In this document: piece by piece, positions 1-5,870 of the stretch
Layout: each line of letters starts with the position of its first letter
Position numbering within the stretch: the first letter of the stretch is position 1
Origin: a virus
Direction: 5' to 3' (one strand)
Length of the DNA stretch: 53,997 nt
IMG/VR virus record: IMGVR_UViG_3300033153_006956
Location: 1-53,997 of that record
Made by a program: the position numbers and the translations under genes
Notes under the pieces: generated by a model
Database searches by the model: none
Told to the model about the DNA's origin: nothing
What the model saw: the letters and a program-made list of their open reading frames with translations, nothing else

Positions 1-117
1 GATACTAGAGGATACTCTATGTCCTTGTTGCGGCAAGTCTTTTGCCCGTTTGTTTTTTGCTGCGAGACATTCGGACTGTAGGTTATAATCGTCAGTATCG
101 AAAAACTCTTGTTTCAT
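1..117 (-). CDS. Partial small phage protein, C-terminus cut by window edge
   Basis: This is the N-terminal 39 codons of the protein encoded complete at 53557-53772. It starts MKQEFFDTDDYNL and the frame runs off the left edge. Its ATG overlaps the stop of the 76-codon gene to its right (ATGA), exactly as in the right-end copy, so the pair is translationally coupled. On a circular map it would continue into the right-end copy. Function unknown; the protein is charged and has no recognisable motif. Confidence 0.7.
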   Translation of the reverse strand, partial: MKQEFFDTDDYNLQSECLAAKNKRAKDLPQQGHRVSSSI

Positions 118-342
118 GATTGTATCCTTTTTGTTGTTTTTCTCTCGGGTTTTTTTCTTTTTTTCTCAGCCAAAACCGCCAGGTAGAAGCATTTTTCAAT
201 CGGCAAATTATACTCTTTTGATTGTCCTTTTAACCGTAAACCAATCAGTTTAGGTTTTATGGTTACTACAATCGGCCTATATTTGCCAACTTCAAACATT
301 TCTGCTTCTGTTTCCCGTGTTACGTTTTTTTTGGTTTTTGTC
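1..342. repeat. Left copy of imperfect terminal direct repeat
   Basis: These 342 bases align without gaps to 53656-53997, with about 16 mismatches by eye (about 95% identity). Six mismatches cluster near 155-174, where the left copy has a T-rich stretch and the right copy has a mixed one. Both copies keep the same two reading frames open. A perfect overlap would be a routine circular-contig artefact. A diverged overlap instead suggests two strain variants joined at the ends, or a true duplicated cassette. Confidence 0.9.
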
Positions 343-344
343 AT
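114..344 (-). CDS. Small phage protein, 76 aa, unknown function
   Basis: I chose the ATG at 344 because a GAGGTG Shine-Dalgarno sequence lies seven bases upstream. The upstream in-frame Met at 386 lacks one. The protein is basic at both ends (MTKTKKNVTRETEAE at the start, KKPERKTTKRIQS at the end) with a hydrophobic beta-rich middle. It is the first gene after the promoter at 481-508 and overlaps the next gene by ATGA. A near-copy lies at 53769-53997, where the tail reads EVESQ instead of EKKRK, a local substitution block that keeps the frame. I do not recognise the family. Confidence 0.75.
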   Translation of the reverse strand: MTKTKKNVTRETEAEMFEVGKYRPIVVTIKPKLIGLRLKGQSKEYNLPIEKCFYLAVLAEKKRKKPERKTTKRIQS

Positions 345-457
345 TTTTTCACCTCGAAAAAATGCTTTACAGTAAACCCGATTCACTCTTCAAATAACTG
401 ATAGTCTCAATACATACTATCCTTGTCGATTTTTCCGCAATCGACCGATTTTTTTCC

Positions 458-473
458 GGCGATTTTTTTCGCC
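458..473. promoter_or_regulatory. Inverted repeat at the start point of the left promoter
   Basis: The sequence GGCGA-N6-TCGCC forms a 5-bp perfect inverted repeat placed where transcription from the 481-508 promoter should begin. A similar GGCGA/TCGCC repeat sits at the start point of the promoter at 16163-16191 (16141-16157). The same position relative to two promoters suggests an operator or an early 5' hairpin. This is inferred from position only. Confidence 0.35.
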
Positions 474-480
474 GCTAATT

Positions 481-508
481 ATTATACGCTTCGCATTTTT
501 TTTGTTCA
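481..508 (-). promoter_or_regulatory. Promoter, TGAACA/TATAAT class
   Basis: On the minus strand TTGAAC is followed after 17 bases by TATAAT, a near-consensus sigma70-type promoter. The spacer ends in GCG, as in the other members of this set. It points at the 76-aa gene ending at 114 and, across the presumed circle join, at the small genes of the right end. Confidence 0.7.
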
Positions 509-633
509 AGATTTTTTTTGGTTTTTTTTTTCGATTTTTTCAAAATTTTTTTTCGTGTCATAGAACAGGGCCAGGCATTGTCGAGATACAACAAAAGAGA
601 TATTACTGATACTTATTTATCTTATTACCTTCA

Positions 634-657
634 GGAAATCAGGAATTATCACTCGCT
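634..657. repeat. 24-bp dispersed direct repeat, copy 1
   Basis: These 24 bases (starting GGAAATCAGGAATTATCACT) are identical to 5807-5830. A third, imperfect copy lies at 52362-52381 (2 mismatches in 20). Copy 1 overlaps the last codons and stop of the 75-aa gene. Copies 2 and 3 are in non-coding DNA. Confidence 0.75.
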
Positions 658-866
658 ACTTCCTCATCATTCACAATCTCTACTTCAGTCCATCCCGCCA
701 AATGAACCACCCTCCCATTCTCATCCTGACAAAATGAGTACATACCATCCAGATGGTCAAAATACACCACATCATCAGTCTTAATGGCCGGTGCTCCTGG
801 TGGCACGCTCATATCCCTATCCACTACCCTTATTTTACTGCCTCTTGGCACATCATACAGCTTCAT
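639..866 (-). CDS. Small conserved phage protein, 75 aa
   Basis: The protein starts MKLYDVPRGSKIRVVDRD and contains YFDHLDGMYSFC followed by HLAGWTEVEIV. This looks like a compact all-beta, SH3-like small protein that I associate with many phage genomes but cannot name. Its start is preceded by GGAGGTGAAAAA, which also carries the stop of the short upstream frame. It is the last gene of the accessory operon that begins near 5656. Enzymatic motifs are absent, so the role is unknown. Confidence 0.75.
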   Translation of the reverse strand: MKLYDVPRGSKIRVVDRDMSVPPGAPAIKTDDVVYFDHLDGMYSFCQDENGRVVHLAGWTEVEIVNDEEVASDNS

Positions 867-870
867 TTTT

Positions 871-942
871 TCACCTCCATAAGTTCTGGTTTATCATATC
901 GCCGTTATCAAGTCGTTTGCCTCGAAATTTTATATTTCTCAT
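871..942 (-). pseudogene. YopX-like N-terminal fragment, 23 aa
   Basis: A 23-codon frame starts MRNIKFRGKRLDNGDM, which resembles the conserved N-terminus of phage YopX-family proteins (usually 100-150 aa). The frame then stops after NQNLWR. It has a good Shine-Dalgarno (GAGGTGAAGAA before the ATG), and its stop overlaps the Shine-Dalgarno of the next gene. It is therefore either a truncated YopX gene whose start region is kept for coupling, or a real micropeptide. The family assignment rests on the first 12 residues. Confidence 0.45.
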
Positions 943-980
943 TTCTTCACCTCTGCTTTTTTCATCTCTTCCTAAAGACC

Positions 981-1084
981 AGCCGGTGGCCTGATTGGCT
1001 AAATCAGAGCTATCGTGCAGGAGTCGAACCTGCTCAGGCCGCCACAGACCATCATTTTCGCTGGCAACCACGCCACCACCGGCT
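981..1084 (-). ncRNA. Candidate tRNA-like structured RNA
   Basis: The minus strand between the Gly-rich gene and the YopX fragment folds by eye into a closed multibranch element. A 9-bp perfect outer stem pairs 1076-1084 with 981-989 (AGCCGGTGG/CCACCGGCT). A canonical tRNA T-arm (GCAGG-TTCGACT-CCTGC, 1033-1017) and a 6-bp hairpin (CTGATT/AATCAG, 1007-991) lie inside it. A D-arm-like GGC/GCC hairpin follows the outer stem. It is not a normal tRNA: no anticodon arm can be drawn and about 25 extra bases separate the T-arm from the outer stem. Confidence 0.35.
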
Positions 1085-1103
1085 TTATTCAGTTTTCAAT
1101 TTT

Positions 1104-1505
1104 TTAGCCACAACCAGAGCCAGAGCCGCAACCAGAGCCATAGCCATAGCCAGAGCCGCAGCCAGAGCCATAGCCAGAGCCACAACCAGAGCCATAGCCA
1201 TCCCCAGAGCCACCGCCAGAGCCATAGCCAGAGCCATCCCCAGAGCCACCGCCAGAGCCATAGCCATCCCCAGAGCCACAACCATCCCCAGAGCCGCAGC
1301 CATGGCCACAGTCATAGCCACAGCCATAGCCATAGCCAGAGCCATAGCCAGAGCCATCCCCAGAGCCACCGCCATAGCCACAATCATCCTCAGAGCCACA
1401 ACCAGAGCCATAGCCATAGCCGCAACCAGAGCCATAGCCATAGCCACAACCAGAGCCGCAGCCATAGCCACAACCAGAACCATCGCCATCCTTTATACTT
1501 TCCAT
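1104..1505 (-). CDS. Gly/Ser/Tyr/Cys-rich low-complexity repeat protein, 133 aa
   Basis: After a short MESIKDGD start the protein is almost entirely Gly-Ser/Tyr/Asp-Gly-Cys/Tyr/Ser repeats. It has many cysteines and tyrosines and a few Asp residues. The start overlaps the end of the DUF6948 gene by 13 bases, so translation is coupled. Similar Gly-Ser-Gly-Tyr/Asp repeat proteins next to DUF6948 genes occur, from memory, in other phages; their function is unknown. The repeat leaves all frames open, but this frame has the coupled start and ends cleanly before the structured RNA. Possible roles are a disordered scaffold, metal/redox-active tail or phase-separating protein; none is shown. Confidence 0.65.
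   Translation of the reverse strand: MESIKDGDGSGCGYGCGSGCGYGYGSGCGYGYGSGCGSEDDCGYGGGSGDGSGYGSGYGYGCGYDCGHGCGSGDGCGSGDGYGSGGGSGDGSGYGSGGGSGDGYGSGCGSGYGSGCGSGYGYGSGCGSGSGCG
1108..1490. repeat. Degenerate 6/12-bp tandem repeat
   Basis: About 380 bases of degenerate CCAGAGCCATAG-type units on the plus strand, built on a 6-bp period. It encodes the Gly-Ser/Tyr repeat on the minus strand. The strong strand asymmetry (almost no G-C balance within units) and variable unit order suggest growth by slippage. Confidence 0.85.
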
Positions 1506-1864
1506 TGGGGGACCTCCTCTATACTTTCCTGTGCTTTCAGGGTACAGGGGATAATCTCGATTGTTTCTGTAAGCGTGATTTTTGAAACCGGCACAGAGAA
1601 TCGACAGCTTTTAGGTTTAGAAACCCCATCAGTGGCTAATTGTGATAGAGATGCCGCTCCAGCCCAATAGTGGATACGCCTGGAATTTACCAAAACAGAC
1701 TCTTTCCCTGCTCTTTTTTGCAAATACCCCACATGAACACCAGCTGAGTATGTGCGGATTACTACATACTCCATACCATCAAGCTGGTGTGCTCTTTGGT
1801 GAACACAGTCTTTGCGGATATATTCTACCTCATCAATTTTTATTGTTTTAACATCTGTACTCAT
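1493..1864 (-). CDS. DUF6948-type phage protein, 123 aa
   Basis: The central part reads YVVIRTYSAGVHVGYLQ, then RRIHYWAGAASLSQLATDG, then IEIIPCT. This matches the pattern I know for DUF6948-like phage proteins (RTxxAGVHxGxL, then WxGAxxLxxLA, then EIIPCT). The function of that family is not established. The start overlaps the stop of the 47-aa gene (ATGA) and the end overlaps the repeat-protein gene, placing it in the middle of the accessory operon. The length is normal for the family. Confidence 0.8.
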   Translation of the reverse strand: MSTDVKTIKIDEVEYIRKDCVHQRAHQLDGMEYVVIRTYSAGVHVGYLQKRAGKESVLVNSRRIHYWAGAASLSQLATDGVSKPKSCRFSVPVSKITLTETIEIIPCTLKAQESIEEVPQWKV

Positions 1865-2004
1865 AATACTCTCCTTTTCAGTTTTCTTTTTACCTTCGAT
1901 TTTCTTTTTGTTTTTTTTTTATGCCCCCATATCCCTTTCAAAAGAGGGCTGAGTGCCCCTGACACGACACCCAGCCACACACGAGATGAAGGAGATGAGT
2001 TCAT
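1861..2004 (-). CDS. Small basic protein, 47 aa
   Basis: A 47-codon frame starts MNSSPSSRVWLGVVSG and ends in a run of Lys/Arg (KKKTKRKSKVKRKLKRR). Its ATG overlaps the stop of the E1-like gene and its stop overlaps the DUF6948 start, both as ATGA. That double coupling is the main reason to call it. The N-terminal half is short and hydrophobic and the C-terminal half strongly basic, suggesting nucleic-acid or membrane-surface binding. No family recognised. Confidence 0.6.
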   Translation of the reverse strand: MNSSPSSRVWLGVVSGALSPLLKGIWGHKKKTKRKSKVKRKLKRRVL

Positions 2005-2759
2005 TTTGGCCTCGTTTCTTCCAGACCTAGTGGTATAGTTGACATTCTTTGAGTCTCGAATATAAAATCTCTCACTAATGGTATTTCATTGAGCCAGTTC
2101 GCCAATTGAGATACCATTAGACCTGCTGCAATACAGGCCCCATACATCGTCATTCTATCCGTACAACTGCCGTCAAATGCCTCTGTATCACTAAACAATG
2201 TTTGGCGATAGTAGTCTCTTGCGGCCCCGTCCGCCAGTGGAATAGTGATTATCCTCATCACTCTGGTCGTCATTCGGGCATCAATCCACAACCCCTGCAA
2301 ATTCTCTTTCGGGTATAATGGTGTTGTCGGAAAGGCTGTTTTGGTCTTTGCCTCCATTGTCACCTTCTGCCATATCGCTTCCCTTGCCTGCATCTTGTCA
2401 ACACAGCAGAAAAATACATCCGTAGCTAGAAGGTATTTAGGAAGCACCTTTTCAAATTCCCAGAAGAAACCACTAAAAGTGGTGTCCTGGGTGGTCAACT
2501 GGTGTTCAAGGATATGGGCTTTGTGGTGTCTAATATCCCCCCTATCCCACCCTTGAGTCCCTACATTCTTCAGCTCCACCTTGTCGGGGTCAGCTCCATA
2601 CAGCTTCTTGTGCCCCATTGCCGCCAGAAGAATAGCGACTTGCCGACCAACTGCCCCAAGACCAGCTATGCCGATTGTTAATCCCCGATACTTTTGCAGG
2701 GGTAAAGAATCCTTAAACCGCAAATCTGCTGTCTCTTTTTGTTTCTTATTTTGTGTCAT
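2001..2759 (-). CDS. E1-like/ThiF-family ubiquitin-activating enzyme, 252 aa
   Basis: It should adenylate the C-terminus of the Ubl encoded at 5021-5266 and pass it to the E2. The Rossmann ATP-binding loop GLGAVG is at residues 33-38. The acidic strand ADPDKVELKNVGTQ (56-69) matches the E1 D-x-V-E-x-N-x-x-x-Q pattern, KA follows at 80-81, and the FFCCVDKMQAR strand is at 116-126. A conserved Cys (C199, GSCTDRM) before the C-terminal helix is the best candidate for thioester transfer. It is a single adenylation domain of ThiF/MoeB size. It is the last enzyme of the Ubl-E2-JAB-E1 cassette, about 70 bases after JAB, and overlaps the next gene by ATGA. Confident of the superfamily; the substrate is inferred from neighbours. 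Confidence 0.9.
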   Translation of the reverse strand: MTQNKKQKETADLRFKDSLPLQKYRGLTIGIAGLGAVGRQVAILLAAMGHKKLYGADPDKVELKNVGTQGWDRGDIRHHKAHILEHQLTTQDTTFSGFFWEFEKVLPKYLLATDVFFCCVDKMQAREAIWQKVTMEAKTKTAFPTTPLYPKENLQGLWIDARMTTRVMRIITIPLADGAARDYYRQTLFSDTEAFDGSCTDRMTMYGACIAAGLMVSQLANWLNEIPLVRDFIFETQRMSTIPLGLEETRPK

Positions 2760-2827
2760 TTTTCATCTCCTCATTCAAGTATCATTATCTCATTTGGTTT
2801 AAGCATAGATTCCCCTTAGAATTTTAC

Positions 2828-3853
2828 TCATTCCCACCCATATTTTAGCATTTCTAGTTCCTCGTCAGTATATTCCTCATCAAACCGGCTGTTCTTTAGT
2901 CCCATACTGGCGAGGCTGGCCTCCCTGTTGGTGTCTTTATTTGTTACCTGAAATATCTTACTTTTGTTACCTTGTTTGTTTTTATTCTTTCTGGTGTTGC
3001 CTTTTCTTCCGCTGTTTTTCTTCCCAGTAACTCTCACCTCTGCCGCACGGAGGGTAAGTGGGTCAAAGTCCTCGACAATCCGTCCCCATCTCAATATTTC
3101 CACCGGAGTGTAACCTTTCGTTCTGGCGATATTGTATTCTGTCAGTGTCAAGATGGTAGATGACCTTATCCATTCGCTTATTATATATTGTTTTATCCCC
3201 TGTTGGCCAGCAGATTGAACGAGTCTTTTCCGGTAAGACTCGCCACTACGGGGGTTTTGGCGGAATCCTATTTGTCTCCCCTCCATTACAGTAGGCGATT
3301 GTAGAGCTGGTGCGGGTCGTTTGATATTTTTTTTGTATTCTTTGTTCCACTCACTACTTTTTGCGTCCCAAATAGAGGACGTCCAGTCTACATACAGAGT
3401 CAAGGGCACGGCGGCGTGCATTTCTATTCCTGGTATCTTCAAGGCTGCATGGAGTTCAGCAAAATGTTCTTCGCCACCCCCAAGTATTATCATTATGGCA
3501 TAGTCCGTTCCCCTCAAAAGTTTATCTTCAAGAGTCGAAATATCTACAGAGCTGGGAGATGGTTTCCCAGCAGAAAATGGATGAGTGTGAATCCATACCC
3601 GCATACAGTTGGATGGGTCAACCCCCCGCCTGGCGTTCCTCTCCACATGTTTTGCCAGTGCCATATCTTCTAACTCTGTAGTTGCAGAGGTATTCTCTTG
3701 ACTAACGGTTTGGAAGTCAATAACAGTTAGCGGATTCTCTTTCTCGGTTATCCCAAATCCGCTAATCTCTAAATTACCGGCTTTCTTCATAAACCATCGT
3801 ATTTTGGCCCATGCTGTTGGTGAAATTGTGAGTCTTTTGTTTTCTTTTTTCAT
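2828..3853 (-). CDS. JAB/JAMM metalloprotease (deubiquitinase-like), 341 aa
   Basis: The zinc isopeptidase motif is complete: E29 in NLEISGFG, H89-T-H91-P in WIHTHPFSAGKP, then S101-x2-D104 (HxH-x9-SxxD). This catalytic core occupies about residues 1-150. A second helical region (180-260) and a Lys/Arg/Asn-rich linker (about 270-310) precede an acidic C-terminus. JAB enzymes in such operons mature the Ubl by C-terminal trimming or remove it from targets. The start overlaps the E2 stop (ATGA), so the two are co-translated. It is longer than stand-alone bacterial JAB domains (about 120-160 aa); the extension is unassigned. Confidence 0.92.
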   Translation of the reverse strand: MKKENKRLTISPTAWAKIRWFMKKAGNLEISGFGITEKENPLTVIDFQTVSQENTSATTELEDMALAKHVERNARRGVDPSNCMRVWIHTHPFSAGKPSPSSVDISTLEDKLLRGTDYAIMIILGGGEEHFAELHAALKIPGIEMHAAVPLTLYVDWTSSIWDAKSSEWNKEYKKNIKRPAPALQSPTVMEGRQIGFRQNPRSGESYRKRLVQSAGQQGIKQYIISEWIRSSTILTLTEYNIARTKGYTPVEILRWGRIVEDFDPLTLRAAEVRVTGKKNSGRKGNTRKNKNKQGNKSKIFQVTNKDTNREASLASMGLKNSRFDEEYTDEELEMLKYGWE

Positions 3854-4929
3854 TGGTCTTTCCTTTCATTTTTGGTATCCTTCATATCTTTCATATTCTC
3901 CACGTTCTCCACGTTCTCCACGTTCTCCATGCAGCGTGGACATTTATCCAGACAGTTAATGCAAAGTGTGCTTCCGCACTCAGAACATGCGGCAGAGTGC
4001 TCTTGACAAATTTGTCTCCCACAGGAACTACATGTTTTCTGGGAGTAAGAACAAAGAGAGCAAAGAACTCGTGCCTTTTTTTTCGTCTCCGCACAAATAT
4101 AACAGTGCATGGTAGTCCTCTTAGGGGCACATTTCTTACAGTATGTAGTACCACATGTATCACAAGCAACTATTTCCTCCCGTGGAACCCATCTCCTACA
4201 GTGCCCCTCGGAGCACCAACCGCCTTGTTGGTCAGTGAACGTCACCAGGGGGGAATAGGCTCCTCTCGCACTGTAATTTTTCAGTATAATAACGAATGTG
4301 TTATAGGCGGTAATAATATCCCAGTTCACGGTAGCATGAGCCATAAGCTGGGCTGATTGTCCCATACACAGGTTCCCCATAGAGGCGTGGGGATGGAGTC
4401 TACCGGAACTTCCCTTGTGTGGCACATCTGTTGCTTTCAACCTGAAATTTAGTCGGCCCCCCTCTTGTCTTTCCCCCATAACATGTACTACAAAATGGTT
4501 AAACGGCACTTTCAATCCTCTATGGGACAAGATTATAGTCGGCTGTGGGATATCAAGAGAAAACCACGAGTGAGCCGGATTATCAGAAAATTCCAATACC
4601 CATCCATCCGGTAAACTATTGAAAAATCCATCCAGGTTTCTTTTAGATAGATACCCCTTAAAGTGGTCTCCCACGACCATAGCTGCTCTTATCGCTAGAC
4701 GGTGGGCATCAACTAACTTATGGGCTGCCGATTCTAGCGCGGAGGCCATGCCAATCCAACTTTCACAACTTCTCGCTTCCGCGACTCCCTCTCTGATTAT
4801 CCTCAAACCTCGTCTCCTCGGGAGTGTACTGAGCTGTCGTATTTTAGCCCGAAATGCTTTCCCCGCCAGTTCTGGACTATGTTCACTGGTGAAGACAGTT
4901 TTTGTTTTCTCTTTTGTTCCCTTTACCAT
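3850..4929 (-). CDS. E2-like ubiquitin-conjugating protein fused to Cys-rich zinc-finger tail, 359 aa
   Basis: The ATG at 4929 is chosen because TTGGAG precedes it at good spacing. An upstream in-frame GTG (5001) has no Shine-Dalgarno and would translate through the hairpin. Numbered from that GTG, the protein has a helical N-terminus (45-130) and an E2/UBC-like core (130-245). The core carries the signature HPH-x6-C (H203, H205, candidate catalytic C212 in GNLCMG). About 19 cysteines follow at 263-357, mostly as CxxC pairs, as in RING, B-box or other treble-clef domains. The tail ends in ENV/KDM micro-repeats from a 9-bp tandem repeat. A single chain could hold E2 and E3-like functions. The fold of the tail needs structure prediction. 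Confidence 0.85.
   Translation of the reverse strand: MVKGTKEKTKTVFTSEHSPELAGKAFRAKIRQLSTLPRRRGLRIIREGVAEARSCESWIGMASALESAAHKLVDAHRLAIRAAMVVGDHFKGYLSKRNLDGFFNSLPDGWVLEFSDNPAHSWFSLDIPQPTIILSHRGLKVPFNHFVVHVMGERQEGGRLNFRLKATDVPHKGSSGRLHPHASMGNLCMGQSAQLMAHATVNWDIITAYNTFVIILKNYSARGAYSPLVTFTDQQGGWCSEGHCRRWVPREEIVACDTCGTTYCKKCAPKRTTMHCYICAETKKKARVLCSLCSYSQKTCSSCGRQICQEHSAACSECGSTLCINCLDKCPRCMENVENVENVENMKDMKDTKNERKDQ
3901..3930. repeat. 9-bp tandem repeat in the 3' end of the E2 gene
   Basis: Three to four copies of a CACGTTCTC-type 9-mer encode the repeated Glu-Asn-Val in the last residues of the E2-like protein. Similar short in-frame repeats occur near the 3' ends of other genes here, for example 51701-51727. 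Confidence 0.8.
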
Positions 4930-4947
4930 TTTATCATCTCCAAAAAA

Positions 4948-4999
4948 GCTGGGGTTATTCACCTTTATGGGTCCTTTATGGTTTTGGAATAACCCCAGC
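4948..4999 (-). terminator. Hairpin plus T-run between Ubl and E2 genes (attenuator-like)
   Basis: A 13-bp perfect inverted repeat (GCTGGGGTTATTC and its complement, 4987-4999 with 4948-4960) encloses a 26-base loop holding two CCTTTATGG copies. On the minus strand the second arm is followed at once by TTTTTTGG. This is the form of an intrinsic terminator whose T-run overlaps the E2 Shine-Dalgarno (TTGGAG). Partial termination would give more Ubl than enzyme; the stem could also mask or expose the ribosome site. Confidence 0.75.
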
Positions 5000-5020
5000 A
5001 CCCAAGATTGATTACAGGAG

Positions 5021-5266
5021 CTATACTTCCTTTGCTCCCTTCATATTGCTGGGGACGATAATGACAAAGTCCCCATCCTTAAGTACGCATTTTGAAGGCT
5101 CGGGGACAGGCTCACCGTTGACAACAACCGACAAGTTCTTGGGGTTTTGAATCCCCAGTTCGCCGTAGAGAGCTTCCTGTGCTGTCATTCCCTTTGCAAT
5201 CTGGACTACCCTAGTTGACCCCGTGCCTTTATTACTGACCAGTGTGATTTTACCGTTCATACCCAT
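5021..5266 (-). CDS. Ubiquitin-like beta-grasp protein (ThiS/MoaD/Ub fold), 81 aa
   Basis: The pattern fits a beta-grasp modifier. Strand KITLVSNKG is followed by strand TRVVQIAKG and the helix TAQEALYGELGI. Strand LSVVVNGEPVPE comes next, then VLKDGDFVIIVP, where LKDGD is the typical ThiS/MoaD/Ubl turn. The C-terminus is PSNMKGAKEV: no terminal GG, but one Gly four residues before the end, so trimming by the neighbouring JAB could expose it. AAAGGA precedes the ATG at good spacing. It is the first Ubl-cassette gene, upstream of E2, JAB and E1. Confident of the fold class; the conjugation role is inferred from the operon. Confidence 0.85.
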   Translation of the reverse strand: MGMNGKITLVSNKGTGSTRVVQIAKGMTAQEALYGELGIQNPKNLSVVVNGEPVPEPSKCVLKDGDFVIIVPSNMKGAKEV

Positions 5267-5293
5267 TTTTCTGTTCCTTTCTTGTCTAACTAC

Positions 5294-5656
5294 TTAATTA
5301 ACCTCTTTTACCACTATTCCCCGACCCCTCGCCACTGTTTTTACCAGGTTTTTATGCTTCGTAGTTGTTATACAGTGGAAAATACTGGACTCGGGCATCA
5401 CAATCTCATCCCCGTCCCACCTCGCAATAACAACCCCATACGACTTCAGGTTTTCCCCATCCGTACTGATTGCCCCTTCCAACGGATAGCCACTTAGGAA
5501 GGCTGAAACTACATCTATATTCTTTGCCATAGGCAATCCCCTTTCCCCCATCTCCATCAAACTATCAATCTTTGCATCTATACTTAGCCACACAATCACA
5601 ATAGTAGTGTATAAACATACCGCTAAAATCAAATTATTAGTATTATGGTTTTTCAT
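5294..5656 (-). CDS. Small membrane-anchored protein, 120 aa
   Basis: The ATG at 5656 has a GGCAGGA Shine-Dalgarno; an earlier in-frame start would give an implausible Lys/Phe-rich leader. One transmembrane helix (NNLILAVCLYTTIVIVWLSI, residues 7-26) is followed by a soluble domain with beta-like segments (YGVVIARWDGDEIVM, then IFHCITTTK). It is the first gene of the accessory operon, 28 bases before the Ubl gene, so it may anchor or be a target of the Ubl pathway. No family recognised. Confidence 0.75.
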   Translation of the reverse strand: MKNHNTNNLILAVCLYTTIVIVWLSIDAKIDSLMEMGERGLPMAKNIDVVSAFLSGYPLEGAISTDGENLKSYGVVIARWDGDEIVMPESSIFHCITTTKHKNLVKTVARGRGIVVKEVN

Positions 5657-5702
5657 TTTTTCCTGCCTTATCCTCGAAAATTTTTTATTTTTTTTCCTAC
5701 AC

Positions 5703-5732
5703 TTTATACGCCGCACAAAAAAAAAGTTTGCA
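5703..5732 (-). promoter_or_regulatory. Weak candidate promoter for the Ubl operon
   Basis: TATAAA preceded by GCG matches the -10 end of the other promoters here, but the -35 is only TGCAAA at 18 bases. It lies about 45 bases before the first gene of the operon in a very AT-rich stretch. The region 5733-5870 otherwise holds A/T tracts and the 24-bp repeat at 5807-5830. Confidence 0.4.
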
Positions 5733-5806
5733 AAAAAATAAAAAATTTTTCGCAAAAAAGTTAAATCGTATTATCTTTTTATCATTTTTGAGATAAAAAA
5801 ATCGCC

Positions 5807-5830
5807 GGAAATCAGGAATTATCACTCGCT
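5807..5830. repeat. 24-bp dispersed direct repeat, copy 2
   Basis: Identical over 24 bases to 634-657 and similar to 52362-52381. Here it lies in non-coding DNA between the 34-aa frame and the candidate promoter of the Ubl operon, so it is not explained by protein coding. Confidence 0.75.
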
Positions 5831-5870
5831 GACTGTCCGGCTAGAAATGCACCCCTGCAAATAAAAACCG

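Noticed and set aside
518-784. Rightward 88-codon frame over the left regulatory region
   Set aside because: It crosses a T-rich intergenic stretch and the opposite-strand 75-aa gene; no Shine-Dalgarno or family pattern.
981-1084. Ordinary tRNA gene
   Set aside because: The T-arm is perfect, but no anticodon arm can be drawn and the outer stem is about 25 bases too far from the T-arm; kept only as a tRNA-like candidate.
753-1670. Long open frames on both strands across the tandem repeat (Arg/Ala/Ile, His/Ser or Met/Ala/Val rich)
   Set aside because: The 6-bp repeat leaves all six frames open; only the Gly-Ser frame has a coupled start, ribosome access and a sensible end.
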